Below, in pieces: positions 35,516 to 44,959 of a DNA stretch of 64,000 nt. A model generated the notes under the pieces. It had not been told where the DNA came from, made no database searches, and saw only the letters and a program-made list of their open reading frames with translations. Every line of letters begins with the position of its first letter. Position 1 is the first letter of the stretch. The stretch is from NCBI GenBank assembly GCA_963675625.1, contig OY776497.1:1178001-1242000 (forward strand), given 5' to 3'. This DNA comes from F22 sp963675625 (GTDB taxonomy: Bacteria; Bacteroidota; Bacteroidia; Bacteroidales; Bacteroidaceae). A program made the translations under genes and the position numbers.

Positions 35516-36604
35516 ATGAAAACAATTCCTTCAAAAGTTCGTATCAAAGATATTGCTCAACGAGCAGGAGTATCGGTCGGCACGGTGGATCGTGTATTGC
35601 ATGGGCGCCCTAACGTATCTGCCGCGAGCAAAGCTAAAGTAGACAAAGTTCTAAACGAAATAGATTATCATCCCAATCGCATGGCCAGTGCTTTGGCTCG
35701 CACCAAAGACATACAAGTCATTTGTTTGCTTCCACATCTTCCCCTCGGAGGATATTGGAACGATGTAATTCAGGGCATCAAACTAGGTGAACAAGCTTTT
35801 GCTGATTTTCGTTTGAACATATCTATTACATTTTACGACCCTTACAATTATTATTCATTTGAACAAGCTGGTCAAGAAATCATAACCGCTTCACCTGACG
35901 GAGTTATTCTTGTTCCACCTGACAACAAGTACACGGCTCGACTTATTGACCAACTAGAGATTCAATCTATCCCCTTTGTGTATTTGGACAGTGAATATAA
36001 AGCACGAACTCCCCTAGCTTTCTTCGGACAACATCCACAAAAAAGTGGCTTTTTTGCGGCCAAGATGTTGATGTTATTAAATCCGCAAGAACGTCCAGTC
36101 TTGAGCTTCCGTAAGAAATCAGAAGGCGTTGTAGGGTCCTATCAGCAAGTCAAACGTGAAGAAGGTTTCCTGGAATACATGCACACCTTCCACAAAGACT
36201 GTCCTATACACACTTTGGATTTACCAGCCAAACACCCTGAAGAAGACGATACACTTTTAGAGATTTTCTTTGCCCAACATCCTAATGCCTATGTGGGGGT
36301 ATTTTTCAACTCCAACTCATTTATATTAGCTAATTATTTAAGGAAGGAACAACCCAATAAAGACTTTCACGTAATTGGATACGACTTGCTCGCACAAAAC
36401 ATTGAGGCATTACAAGGCGGGAGCATTGATTTTCTCATTGCTCAAGACCCTGAACGACAAGGATACAAAAGTGTACAAACCCTATGTGAATACATTTTGT
36501 TTAAACAGAGACCAGAACATATCATTCATTATATGCCCATTCATTTAATTTCAAAAGAGACTTTACCTTTTCATCTGAACAACAAACTAACCGACACTGA
36601 ATAA
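35516..36604 (+). CDS. LacI family transcriptional regulator
   Basis: This is a 362-aa LacI-type regulator. The N-terminal helix-turn-helix is VRIKDIAQRAGVSVGTVDRV followed by the hinge helix region NRMASALAR. The rest is a periplasmic-binding-protein-like effector domain (about 60-330). In place of the common VSR of LacI recognition helices it reads VDR, a variant seen in several Bacteroidetes regulators. It is divergent from the NamZ-like gene. The starch-type operon begins 11 kb away, so control of that locus is possible but unsupported. Confidence 0.9.
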   Translation: MKTIPSKVRIKDIAQRAGVSVGTVDRVLHGRPNVSAASKAKVDKVLNEIDYHPNRMASALARTKDIQVICLLPHLPLGGYWNDVIQGIKLGEQAFADFRLNISITFYDPYNYYSFEQAGQEIITASPDGVILVPPDNKYTARLIDQLEIQSIPFVYLDSEYKARTPLAFFGQHPQKSGFFAAKMLMLLNPQERPVLSFRKKSEGVVGSYQQVKREEGFLEYMHTFHKDCPIHTLDLPAKHPEEDDTLLEIFFAQHPNAYVGVFFNSNSFILANYLRKEQPNKDFHVIGYDLLAQNIEALQGGSIDFLIAQDPERQGYKSVQTLCEYILFKQRPEHIIHYMPIHLISKETLPFHLNNKLTDTE

Positions 36605-36700
36605 CCCCCAAAAGAAGCCTATAGCACTATCAAACATATAGATAAACACAGGGGTAAATATATAAAATCCACTATGGCATAGTGAAAAACTAACAAAACA

Positions 36701-36732
36701 TTTGGTCAGTCCGCCAAGTGTTCGTATCTTTG
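36701..36732 (+). promoter_or_regulatory. Promoter of rpmE2
   Basis: TTTG (36701-36704), a 20-base spacer and TATCTTTG (36725-36732) form a full Bacteroidetes promoter. The predicted leader is about 70 bases. Confidence 0.75.
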
Positions 36733-36806
36733 TGCGCTGAAAATGCCCATTACACTATTCTTACCAAATAGTATTAAACAGCAAATCAATAAAAAAATAT
36801 AGTAAG

Positions 36807-37061
36807 ATGAAAAAAGGAATCCATCCTGAAAATTATCGTCCTGTAGTATTCAAGGACATGTCTAACGGTGACTGTTTCTTGTCAAAGAGTACAGCCAACA
36901 CGAAAGAAACTATTGAGTTTGAAGGCGCAGAGTACCCTCTAGTAAAGCTTGAAATCTCAAATACATCTCACCCATTCTACACTGGTAAGTCTAAGCTTGT
37001 GGATACAGCTGGTCGTGTAGATAAGTTCATGAACCGTTACGGTAATCGCAAGAAGAATTAA
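36807..37061 (+). CDS. rpmE2: 50S ribosomal protein L31, type B
   Basis: This is an 84-aa L31 of the type B group, lacking the CxxC zinc-binding pairs of type A; the only cysteine is in GDCFLSKST. Typical segments are MKKGIHPENYRPVVFKDMS, SHPFYTGKSKLVDTAGRVDKF and the basic end YGNRKKN. It is a single-gene transcript with its own promoter and terminator. Confidence 0.97.
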   Translation: MKKGIHPENYRPVVFKDMSNGDCFLSKSTANTKETIEFEGAEYPLVKLEISNTSHPFYTGKSKLVDTAGRVDKFMNRYGNRKKN

Positions 37062-37110
37062 TTCTTATTTCGATATGATTTGCCTTAGGGCATGAGATTA
37101 AAGAAATTAA

Positions 37111-37146
37111 AAAGGGATGCAACCATTTAGGTTGCATCCCTTTTTT
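37111..37146 (+). terminator. Intrinsic terminator after rpmE2
   Basis: A 14-bp stem (37111-37124 with 37130-37143) has a 5-base loop. The final T of the stem run on into six T. Confidence 0.9.
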
Positions 37147-37162
37147 GTGTGTTTAAAGAAAT

Positions 37163-37234
37163 TGCATGATACCCACCACACAATCATGATAACATCAATC
37201 CTGTTATCATGACTGTAATGGTGGGTATCATGCA
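37163..37234. repeat. Nested inverted repeat between convergent rpmE2 and GH13 genes
   Basis: Outer 16-bp arms pair perfectly (37163-37178 with 37219-37234). Inside them an 11-bp stem pairs (37184-37194 with 37202-37212), with short unpaired stretches between. No T run follows on either strand, so it is not a standard terminator. It begins 24 bases after the end of the GH13 gene and could protect or end its mRNA. Confidence 0.8.
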
Positions 37235-37257
37235 TTCATACTCATGATCTACTCAAG

Positions 37258-40200
37258 TTAGAAGTCTGTGAAGATCTTGAATCCATAAGCAGGCACATTT
37301 ACTATCATTGTTTGTGTGTTTACTGGGAACGCATCATCAGACATGTATTCTGTCCAAGTACCTGTATGTTGGAAAGTCATAGAATAAGTCTTAGCACTTC
37401 CCGAGAAGTTAGCAACTACAAGCAAGTGTTTGGTACCATCTGGTGAAGTCAACTTGGTAAAATTACCTTGATCCCAGTGACTACCATCCCAGTCCATAGA
37501 AATAGTACTAGAAATATCAAATAGGTCTTCATTGTTATTACGAAGTTCCATAATCTTAGAGAAAGTATTATACAAATCTCTACGTGGTCCATTTGTATTG
37601 AAGTAATCCCACTTGATTGGCTTAGAACCAGTACGGCCATTTTCCTCAATAGAGTAGTCATATCCTAATTCATCAAACTGCCAAACCATCTTAGGTCCAG
37701 GCGCTGTTAAGAATAGCGACAAATTGACACCAATTTGTTTCATTCCATTTTCTAGCTCCTGACCTGATAGTGCAGCTTGTGAATACTGGAAGTAATCGTG
37801 CCCATAGGTAAACTGCTTAAATGCAGGACGTTCTTCATCATGACTACACATATAAGATACCCAGTTGCCCTTTGGTTCATACATACGGTTAAGCGTTGAT
37901 TTGACACCAGCCCAGCCCATTGCCGTTTCACAAAAAGCTTCGTTACAATTTCTCCAACAGAAGATACCTTCATCTGCATAGGCTGTTTCTTCACTATTGT
38001 CCATAAATCCTTCCAAAATCATCATGGCATTTGGATTGGCTTCCACCATTGCACTATGGTAATCATTGATAATAGCGACACGAGAAGCATCATATGCTCC
38101 ATTATCGACAGACGTGCTACCACCGTTTTGCGCATTTTGTGTAAGTCCCTTAGCAAGGTCAAAACGGAATCCATCAAACTTATACTCATTCAACAAGAAC
38201 TTCAAATTGCGCTTAAAGTATTGACGCGTAGAAGTACTTTCATGATTGAAATCATGGTACACATTATATGGGTGTTTAGCATCTACATTAAAATAAGGGT
38301 TATTGCTTGCAGTTTTATTATTTGCACTATCCCAATACAAACGAGCTAATGGAGAAGCTCCCGTAGCATGATTGTACACCACATCTAGAATAACTGCTAG
38401 TCCCTTTTCATGACAGGCATCGATAAAATCTTTATAATCTGCATCTGTACCGTATGCTTTATCCATGGCAAAATAGAAACATGGGTTATATCCCCAACTA
38501 TCGTTACCATCGAATTCTTGCGTTGGCATCAACTCAATAGCATCCACACCTAGTTGTACTAAGTAATCAAGTTTGGCCTTTGCACCTGCAAGATCATGTG
38601 TTTCTGTAAAATCACGCAAATGCAACTCATAGATAACAAGATCCTTCTTGTTTTCAATCTGGAAGTTAGGCACTCGCCAGTTATATGAATCTTCTTGAAT
38701 CTTAAAACAAGTCACTGTTCCAATAGCTCCAGTAGGATATTGTATTTCTGAAGATGGATATGTAGACTCAGGAATATACTTGTCATTACTTTGATCTAGA
38801 ATCTTACGACTATAAGCATCAGCCATGCGGAATGTATCAGCTCCATCACCAATATAGTATTGGAAATGATATTCTTTTGTGGCATCTAATCCTGAATAAG
38901 TAATCCACCAACATCCAGCAGCGTCATCACGTTTCATCAAACTAGTATCGTCATTGGCCAATGTCCAATTATTCATATCACCAACCACGTAAGCATACTC
39001 GTGATGACTGCCCACAGTATCTTTATCATAAAGTACGATGGTCACTTGCGTTGAACCAACCTTATTGATACCATATTCAAGACCAGCAGGCATTGTTTCT
39101 TGCTTAATCTTAGATGCATCAGGTACAAATCCTTCATATTGATTATCAGTAACAGATACGAAATAATCATTGGCAAGACCTTTTTTAGTTCCGTCAGCAC
39201 TACGAATGATTAGGCCTAATTTATTAACTGGAGATTCTCCTGAAGCAAACCATTCACGAATACTTGGCTCCAATTTAATTTCCCAAATATTACTGGTTAG
39301 TTTTTTCCAGTGATTCTTATCTATATTTTCATCCCATTCTGTTGGCACATAGTTCCATTGTCCTTCAATAATCACACCAGTGTGTAGATAACAATCACCA
39401 GTAAAATTATATAGATCTGAATTAGTATCGGCTTTGAAACGAATGGTTACAGCTTGGTCGGCGTTCAATGTCTCTGGATTGAAACTGAATCCTACAGGCA
39501 CTTGTGAATAATCTTCGGTAGGAATATTTGTATGTTCTACACCCCAACCGGTAATAGCCTCCTGCTCAATAATAGTCACTTCTGTATTATCTGTTGGCAA
39601 TTTGACCACATAGTTGTACTGAGTATTGGCATCCATATCGATACCTGTTTCATCAATAGACCACGTATAGTCTATACCATCATAAGAAAATGTGACTTTC
39701 TTTAAGGTGTTGACAGTACTGGTTCCAGAAGTTGTTGATGGCAGCAAAATACCATGTGCAATCGTTGCACCATCCTTCGATTGTACTGTCAATTCAGTAT
39801 CTTTTTCAATGGAAGAAACAACTGTTAGTGCGTTACTAACAACAGAATATGTACCTTGATTATTAACATGTGCAGCTACGGTCAACTTACTAGCATCAAC
39901 AGGTGCACCAGAAGCATCTTGCACAGTAAATTGGATCTTACTCAACACATGAGCAAACGAAAGTGCAACAGCAGTGTTATCTTTACTATAAGAGGCTCCA
40001 GTTTTTGCGACAATCAAATCATGATCTGTAGTTGTCGAAGACAAATCAATAGCAATGCTACCAGAAGATGCAGATACACTATATGGATAATACGCCACAA
40101 AGCTCACGGCACTACCATCGGCAGGATACAGTTGTTTAGTTGATGTTGGACTGAGTACTCCATCTACAGCAGCAGTGTACTTGGTATTGGACATACCAGA

Positions 40201-40431
40201 TACTGTTTGGAAAACAGAAGTACCACTTTTAACCATAAATATACCAACTTCTTCACCTCCTACCCAATTGTTGTTCTCTACCTTAGTAGCTGGAACTTCA
40301 ATAGTCGAAGTAAATGTAGCCTCTGTGGGGTCGACATCAGGTTTTGGCAATGGATCATCACCACCGCTACACGCAGCTGTGGCGAATAATACAGCCATTA
40401 ACAGGAACAGTCGAATGGAAAATGCTTTCAT
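37258..40431 (-). CDS. GH13 alpha-amylase-type lipoprotein with N-terminal fimbrillin-like domain
   Basis: This is a 1057-aa surface lipoprotein (lipobox ATAAC, Cys21, followed by GGDD). Residues of about 35-305 resemble the fimbrillin (Mfa_like_1) type: WVGGEEVGIFMV, LSPTSTKQLYPADG, FVAYYPY and ALSFAHVLSKIQF. A beta domain (about 312-440) and a CBM48-like domain (about 470-575, YVVGDMNNWTL) follow. Next comes a GH13 barrel (about 595-960) with all four regions: DVVYNH (683-688), the nucleophile Asp758 in GFRFDLAKG, the acid/base Glu807 in MILEGF and Asp865 in CSHDEE. It probably cuts alpha-glucans at the cell surface for the upstream Sus system, from which it is separated by a terminator. 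Alpha-amylase and pullulanase-type activity cannot be separated here. Confidence 0.88.
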   Translation of the reverse strand: MKAFSIRLFLLMAVLFATAACSGGDDPLPKPDVDPTEATFTSTIEVPATKVENNNWVGGEEVGIFMVKSGTSVFQTVSGMSNTKYTAAVDGVLSPTSTKQLYPADGSAVSFVAYYPYSVSASSGSIAIDLSSTTTDHDLIVAKTGASYSKDNTAVALSFAHVLSKIQFTVQDASGAPVDASKLTVAAHVNNQGTYSVVSNALTVVSSIEKDTELTVQSKDGATIAHGILLPSTTSGTSTVNTLKKVTFSYDGIDYTWSIDETGIDMDANTQYNYVVKLPTDNTEVTIIEQEAITGWGVEHTNIPTEDYSQVPVGFSFNPETLNADQAVTIRFKADTNSDLYNFTGDCYLHTGVIIEGQWNYVPTEWDENIDKNHWKKLTSNIWEIKLEPSIREWFASGESPVNKLGLIIRSADGTKKGLANDYFVSVTDNQYEGFVPDASKIKQETMPAGLEYGINKVGSTQVTIVLYDKDTVGSHHEYAYVVGDMNNWTLANDDTSLMKRDDAAGCWWITYSGLDATKEYHFQYYIGDGADTFRMADAYSRKILDQSNDKYIPESTYPSSEIQYPTGAIGTVTCFKIQEDSYNWRVPNFQIENKKDLVIYELHLRDFTETHDLAGAKAKLDYLVQLGVDAIELMPTQEFDGNDSWGYNPCFYFAMDKAYGTDADYKDFIDACHEKGLAVILDVVYNHATGASPLARLYWDSANNKTASNNPYFNVDAKHPYNVYHDFNHESTSTRQYFKRNLKFLLNEYKFDGFRFDLAKGLTQNAQNGGSTSVDNGAYDASRVAIINDYHSAMVEANPNAMMILEGFMDNSEETAYADEGIFCWRNCNEAFCETAMGWAGVKSTLNRMYEPKGNWVSYMCSHDEERPAFKQFTYGHDYFQYSQAALSGQELENGMKQIGVNLSLFLTAPGPKMVWQFDELGYDYSIEENGRTGSKPIKWDYFNTNGPRRDLYNTFSKIMELRNNNEDLFDISSTISMDWDGSHWDQGNFTKLTSPDGTKHLLVVANFSGSAKTYSMTFQHTGTWTEYMSDDAFPVNTQTMIVNVPAYGFKIFTDF

Positions 40432-40472
40432 AAGGTTCTTGATTTTTAATTAACAGTTTATTGGATTGTACA

Positions 40473-40480
40473 CAAAGATA
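40473..40480 (-). promoter_or_regulatory. -7 box of the GH13 gene
   Basis: The minus strand reads TATCTTTG, 41 bases before the GH13 ATG and downstream of the susF terminator. So the GH13 gene is probably transcribed separately from susCDEF. Confidence 0.6.
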
Positions 40481-40570
40481 AGGAATATACCTATACTATA
40501 TAACAATATAGATAAAACCAGATAGGACTAAGGATACAAACGTTTGCGCTCAGTTAAACATGCCCAATAT

Positions 40571-40607
40571 AAAAAAGAGAGGGCCGTCCCCTGCAAGGAC
40601 GGCCCTC
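40571..40607 (-). terminator. Intrinsic terminator after the susF-like gene
   Basis: A GC-rich perfect 11-bp stem (40579-40589 with 40597-40607) has a 7-base loop. On the minus strand it is followed by CTCTTTTTTATA. It closes the susCDEF transcript. Confidence 0.9.
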
Positions 40608-40667
40608 AAGCATCTACATTATCTAATCATCACCTCGGTGACGATGCAGGATGTTATTTCATATGGA

Positions 40668-42074
40668 TTATATTGGTGCATCAAGCTTGTCCATTGTTGC
40701 ATGAACTGTACCATCTACGCCAAAGAACAACTTGATAGTCCACTGACCTGCGCTAGGCACTTCAATATTTGCACCATTATTTTTCAAGTCATTTAGATCT
40801 CCGCCAAAATTATAATTCCAATCATCATTACCACGGAACTTAAATTGGTTAGTATCTGTTCCTGCAGTCAAAGTAACATCTTCAATTACCCAGCAACCTT
40901 CTGCTGGATCGTAAGTCATGTTTTGTTGTGCATCCCAACCTCCTTCGGTAGCAGATCCGATGATCCCCCATGTAAATGGTGTTGCTTCCAAACTATTTGT
41001 TGAAAGAGTGTACTTCAATTGGTAGAAACCTGCCTCAATGTTAAAGTTGCCACCACCACCTTCTGTGATATTAGCACTCTTAGATGACACATTACCAAAG
41101 TTATACTCTACAGGTCCCCAGTCTGGTTGACCAGTCATTTTAAATTCTCCATTTAGATACATGAAGCCTGAGTAAATTCCAGCCATATCAGGATTCAACA
41201 TTTGTGGAGCTGTAGATGGGCTCCATCCTTGATGATTACCTGGTACATATAGTTTTGGAGACATGTTGTATGCTTCGATTGTATATGCCAAAGTTTCCAT
41301 ATTGACAGTCAACTTATACCACATTGGATCACCAAATGTAATAGGTTGTGCATCTAATTCAACAAGAGTACCTTCGGTTGCCGTTTCAGAGCCAGTAGCT
41401 GCACCTAAAATTTGTGTACCATCATTAGACTTGATAATAAAAGTTTGACCAGTAGTCGTAACTTCAAACATCAATTGGAAACTAGTATCTTCATATACAC
41501 TCGATTCACTATGGTTCAATGCCACACCAGTAGCGCCAGCATCAGTGCTATATAACAAATAGCTAGGTGCAATAGTACGCATATTTGGTGTCAATGTCAA
41601 TGTTTTAACCCCAGAGCCAAGAGACAAAGTATTCTCGTTGACATCAGTAGCAGCAGCCATCACACGTGCATATACTGTACGAGCAACCGGTTCTTTACCA
41701 TACATTGCTTTGACAATAGCATCTAGATCGGAACTAGTTGCAGAAAGTGCTGTTCCATTGGCAGTCAAAGTAATTTTTTGAGCATCAGCCAAGTCATCCG
41801 TTTTGGAAAGCAAAGCATGATAAACTACACTAGCCCCTTCTACAGTCGCAAATTCTGGAATTGCCGTCACATCAAACAAAGAAACTTGTGTTTCTGCTGT
41901 ACGCAAATCGATAGCTCCAGACTCACCTACAGTAAACGTAGTGCCATAAGCGCCATCCTCTGTATAGCTCTGTGGCGCAACCACATCACCATTATAGTCC
42001 TCATCAAATGTATTACATGCTACAAATCCTGCAGCCATGAAAAAGGACATCATATAGATTGAAATATTCTTCAT
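40668..42074 (-). CDS. SusF/SusE-type starch-binding outer-membrane lipoprotein
   Basis: This is a 468-aa lipoprotein (signal peptide ending FVAC, Cys20, then NTFDEDY, an acidic export signal). An N-terminal SusE-like Ig region (about 25-180) is followed by two starch-binding modules: one near YVPGNHQGWSPSTAPQM and a C-terminal one with WGIIGSATEGGWD and FKFRGNDDWNYNFGG. The layout matches SusE/SusF family members, which bind alpha-glucan at the cell surface without cleaving it. It is the fourth gene of the locus, 19 bases after the SusE-like gene. I start at 42074; an upstream ATG at 42110 would add 12 polar residues before the signal peptide. Confidence 0.88.
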   Translation of the reverse strand: MKNISIYMMSFFMAAGFVACNTFDEDYNGDVVAPQSYTEDGAYGTTFTVGESGAIDLRTAETQVSLFDVTAIPEFATVEGASVVYHALLSKTDDLADAQKITLTANGTALSATSSDLDAIVKAMYGKEPVARTVYARVMAAATDVNENTLSLGSGVKTLTLTPNMRTIAPSYLLYSTDAGATGVALNHSESSVYEDTSFQLMFEVTTTGQTFIIKSNDGTQILGAATGSETATEGTLVELDAQPITFGDPMWYKLTVNMETLAYTIEAYNMSPKLYVPGNHQGWSPSTAPQMLNPDMAGIYSGFMYLNGEFKMTGQPDWGPVEYNFGNVSSKSANITEGGGGNFNIEAGFYQLKYTLSTNSLEATPFTWGIIGSATEGGWDAQQNMTYDPAEGCWVIEDVTLTAGTDTNQFKFRGNDDWNYNFGGDLNDLKNNGANIEVPSAGQWTIKLFFGVDGTVHATMDKLDAPI

Positions 42075-42093
42075 TTTCTTTTGGATTAGTAGA

Positions 42094-43311
42094 TTATGAT
42101 TCTTGTGCAAAGAAATAGTATGTTAGATCAATATCATTAAAGATAATGATGTACGTACCAGCAGGAACGCTGATGTTTTCACCACCAGTCATACCATAAG
42201 GGAATTCATCTTCACCTTGAGCAGCTGGTGCACTCTTCGCTCCCCAGTTGTAATCCCAACTTCCATTGGCACGGAACTTCAATTCTGCATCTTCTGTGAA
42301 AGTCTTTGTGATAGTCCACACATGAGTAAAGTCACCAACTTGAGTCATTGGTTCCTGATCAGCCCATTCATTGAAGGTACCAATAATACCTAGATTGTCA
42401 TATGCGGCATGTGGCTCAGCATCCAAATGATCAAATGTCATCGCGTTGGTTTCTGTATTCAAATTAATCTTATACCAACCAGCTTCTGTAAATCCGATGT
42501 GACCAGATCCACCATCATTATGGCGTAAGTCTTCATTTCCTGGAGTATCACCGTCATCACCGTTACCCCATTGTGAATCCCAACTAATTGCGCCGTCAAT
42601 AAGACCAATCAATTTGAAACCTTTATTCTCTGAAGCAGCAGGGAAGTTTCCTGTAAATGTAAATAGGCCATCACCAGTCTTCACATTATAAGAAGCACCA
42701 TCTACTAGCGCCATAGGTACTGTAGCTGTACCAATCTTGTCCATACCGTTGCTCCATGAGGCATCACCAATACAGTTACCTATAAGGAAGAAGAAGTTTG
42801 GCAAAGCTGCCTTCAACTCAATATAGTAAGGTACTGCTGTCAATGCAATCACATTAGAATAGACCGATTCTTGTCTATCAACAGTTGCTTTCAAACGCAC
42901 ATAAAATGTTTGTGTCACTGGAGTAGCCTCTTCACTAGCGTATTTCGCTAATTCAACAAGCGCACGATCGATTTCGGCAGAAGACATATTAATCTTTGCA
43001 GAAGTAGATTTAGTATCTAATTCACGCATGGTACCTTCATTATCATCTGTTTGTGCTACCCAGCTATCTGGTGACAAAGAGATTTGAGCCGCATACACAA
43101 CTGGAGCTGTATAGCCATAATCTGGTTGTGTAGTTGTCACTGTTACATATTCAGTATCTTCAAGCAAGTAATTGCCACTTGAAGCTGCTGGCTGATTCAG
43201 CGTAAATGTAGTTGGCTGCTTATAGGTAGGATTGCTGTCACGGTCGCTGTCGCAAGCTGTGAAGAATGATAGCCCTAAAAGCACAGTAGCCAATATTGTT
43301 AATTTCTTCAT
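42094..43311 (-). CDS. SusE-type starch-binding outer-membrane lipoprotein
   Basis: This is a 405-aa lipoprotein with signal peptide MKKLTILATVLLGL and lipobox FTAC (Cys20), followed by DSDRDSN, an acidic surface-export signal. A SusE N-terminal Ig-like domain (about 30-165) precedes two binding modules, the second with LGIIGTFNEWADQEPMTQ and LKFRANGSWDYNWGAKS. Related modules occur in the next gene, so the two are paralogues in tandem. The gene follows susD by 38 bases. Confidence 0.88.
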   Translation of the reverse strand: MKKLTILATVLLGLSFFTACDSDRDSNPTYKQPTTFTLNQPAASSGNYLLEDTEYVTVTTTQPDYGYTAPVVYAAQISLSPDSWVAQTDDNEGTMRELDTKSTSAKINMSSAEIDRALVELAKYASEEATPVTQTFYVRLKATVDRQESVYSNVIALTAVPYYIELKAALPNFFFLIGNCIGDASWSNGMDKIGTATVPMALVDGASYNVKTGDGLFTFTGNFPAASENKGFKLIGLIDGAISWDSQWGNGDDGDTPGNEDLRHNDGGSGHIGFTEAGWYKINLNTETNAMTFDHLDAEPHAAYDNLGIIGTFNEWADQEPMTQVGDFTHVWTITKTFTEDAELKFRANGSWDYNWGAKSAPAAQGEDEFPYGMTGGENISVPAGTYIIIFNDIDLTYYFFAQES

Positions 43312-43349
43312 TTTTCTATGATTTTTCTGTTTGCTATTAGACTCTAGGA

Positions 43350-44927
43350 TTAATAACCTGGGTTTTGAGACAATTTATTGTTGTTGTTCAAGTCCTTACC
43401 AGGAATAGGGAATACATTTAAGTAAGATGCAAACGATGTACCTGTTTGTAAACCACCTTTCCATTCCCAATTGTAATTATTCACACCACCAAATTTACCA
43501 AAACGAATCAAATCAATACGGCGACGACCTTCAAAACTAAACTCACGGCTCCATTCGTCTAAGATAAAGTTTAAGTCATACACTGCTTGTGTAGTCGTAT
43601 GTGCACGTGTGCGCAACGCGTCAATGGCAGCTGTACCTAGGGCATCTGTCACACCGCCATTTAGTCGAGCATTTGCCTCAGCATATGTTAAGTAAGCTTC
43701 AGCAGCACGAAGGAATGGAATATCTGTATCAGCAAAATTAGAGTCTTTAGAGGCATTGCCATCACTTCTTACATTGTTAAATTTAGTAGAACTATATCCA
43801 TTAACAAATTCTGTAGTCTTATCGGCAATGTACAACTCACGATCAATACCAAAGAATAAAGCACGATCATCATTTGCAGCAGTTACCATATCTGCTTCAT
43901 CAGCATGAGGAGCATCATCATCAGGGAAGAACTTTTGCATCATGTTTGCAGTTGCTCTGTTTCCAGCCCATGCACCAGTAATACCATATGTACCCATATC
44001 ACCTTTGTGAGTGGAGGCAATTAAGAAAGTGCTACCACCATAAGACTGTGTTTTGATACCATCTTGCATAATCGGCAAAAGGACTTCTACTTGAGCACCA
44101 TTTTCATTATTATCAGCAACAAATAAGTTACGATAAGTAGGTGCTAAGCTATATTTCGAGTCCATCACTTTCTTTGCATACAACGCTGCATTTGTCCAAT
44201 CAGCTGTACCTGTGTACACCTCTGCATTTAGGTACAAACGAGCAGCAAGCAACCAAGCAGCTGCTTTGTCTGCACGACCATAAGTAGCTTCTCCTGGTTC
44301 CAACATATCATTCACACATCCTTCAGGACCTACTAATTCATTGATCAACCAAGTATACAAATCTGCACGATTGATAGGATCTGGATTGGTTGCAGATAAC
44401 TGTAACGGAAAGGCTACATTACCAAACATATCCATCAAGTAATAGTAGTTCAATGCACGCATAAAACGAGCTTCTGCTCGCTGAGCAACAGAAGTTGCAT
44501 CGTCTTTCCCACTAGTTTTATCTAGGAAAAAGTTACACAATGTCACATCAAAATATAAACGATAATAAAGTCCTTCTACCACAGAAGTAGTCGCATTCCA
44601 TGTATTAGTATTGAACTCAGGGATACCAGGGTCACCCCAGTTACATTTCAATTCATCTGTAGGCAATTCTTGCGCATTCCAAACCAAACGGTAGAATGCT
44701 GACTGACCTTCGTCAATACCATCAACATCACCCATACCAGCAGGACCTTGCGACCCTGTCAATGCAAGCGTGGAGTATATCTTTGTAAACACCTCGTTCT
44801 GAAGGAACTCAGACTGTGTGTTAGGATCGATTGGAGTTACATCCAAGTCATTTGTACATGATGACATACCTAATGCCACAAAAATCGCAGCAGCTGGGAG
44901 CCATTTTGTAATATTATTGAATTTCAT
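43350..44927 (-). CDS. susD: SusD/RagB-family nutrient-binding lipoprotein
   Basis: This is a 525-aa SusD-family protein that binds the glycan over its SusC channel. It has a lipobox SSC (Cys24, then TNDLDV). TPR-like helical segments and family-typical features include the RAEARFMRALNYYYLMDMFGNVAF motif and the C-terminal IDLIRFGKFG, with PIPGKDLNNNNKLSQNPGY at the end. It follows susC by 32 bases. The neighbouring SusE/F modules and GH13 suggest starch or glycogen as the ligand. Confidence 0.95.
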   Translation of the reverse strand: MKFNNITKWLPAAAIFVALGMSSCTNDLDVTPIDPNTQSEFLQNEVFTKIYSTLALTGSQGPAGMGDVDGIDEGQSAFYRLVWNAQELPTDELKCNWGDPGIPEFNTNTWNATTSVVEGLYYRLYFDVTLCNFFLDKTSGKDDATSVAQRAEARFMRALNYYYLMDMFGNVAFPLQLSATNPDPINRADLYTWLINELVGPEGCVNDMLEPGEATYGRADKAAAWLLAARLYLNAEVYTGTADWTNAALYAKKVMDSKYSLAPTYRNLFVADNNENGAQVEVLLPIMQDGIKTQSYGGSTFLIASTHKGDMGTYGITGAWAGNRATANMMQKFFPDDDAPHADEADMVTAANDDRALFFGIDRELYIADKTTEFVNGYSSTKFNNVRSDGNASKDSNFADTDIPFLRAAEAYLTYAEANARLNGGVTDALGTAAIDALRTRAHTTTQAVYDLNFILDEWSREFSFEGRRRIDLIRFGKFGGVNNYNWEWKGGLQTGTSFASYLNVFPIPGKDLNNNNKLSQNPGY

Positions 44928-44959
44928 ATGATTATCTTTTTTATGTCGTTCGTTGATTA

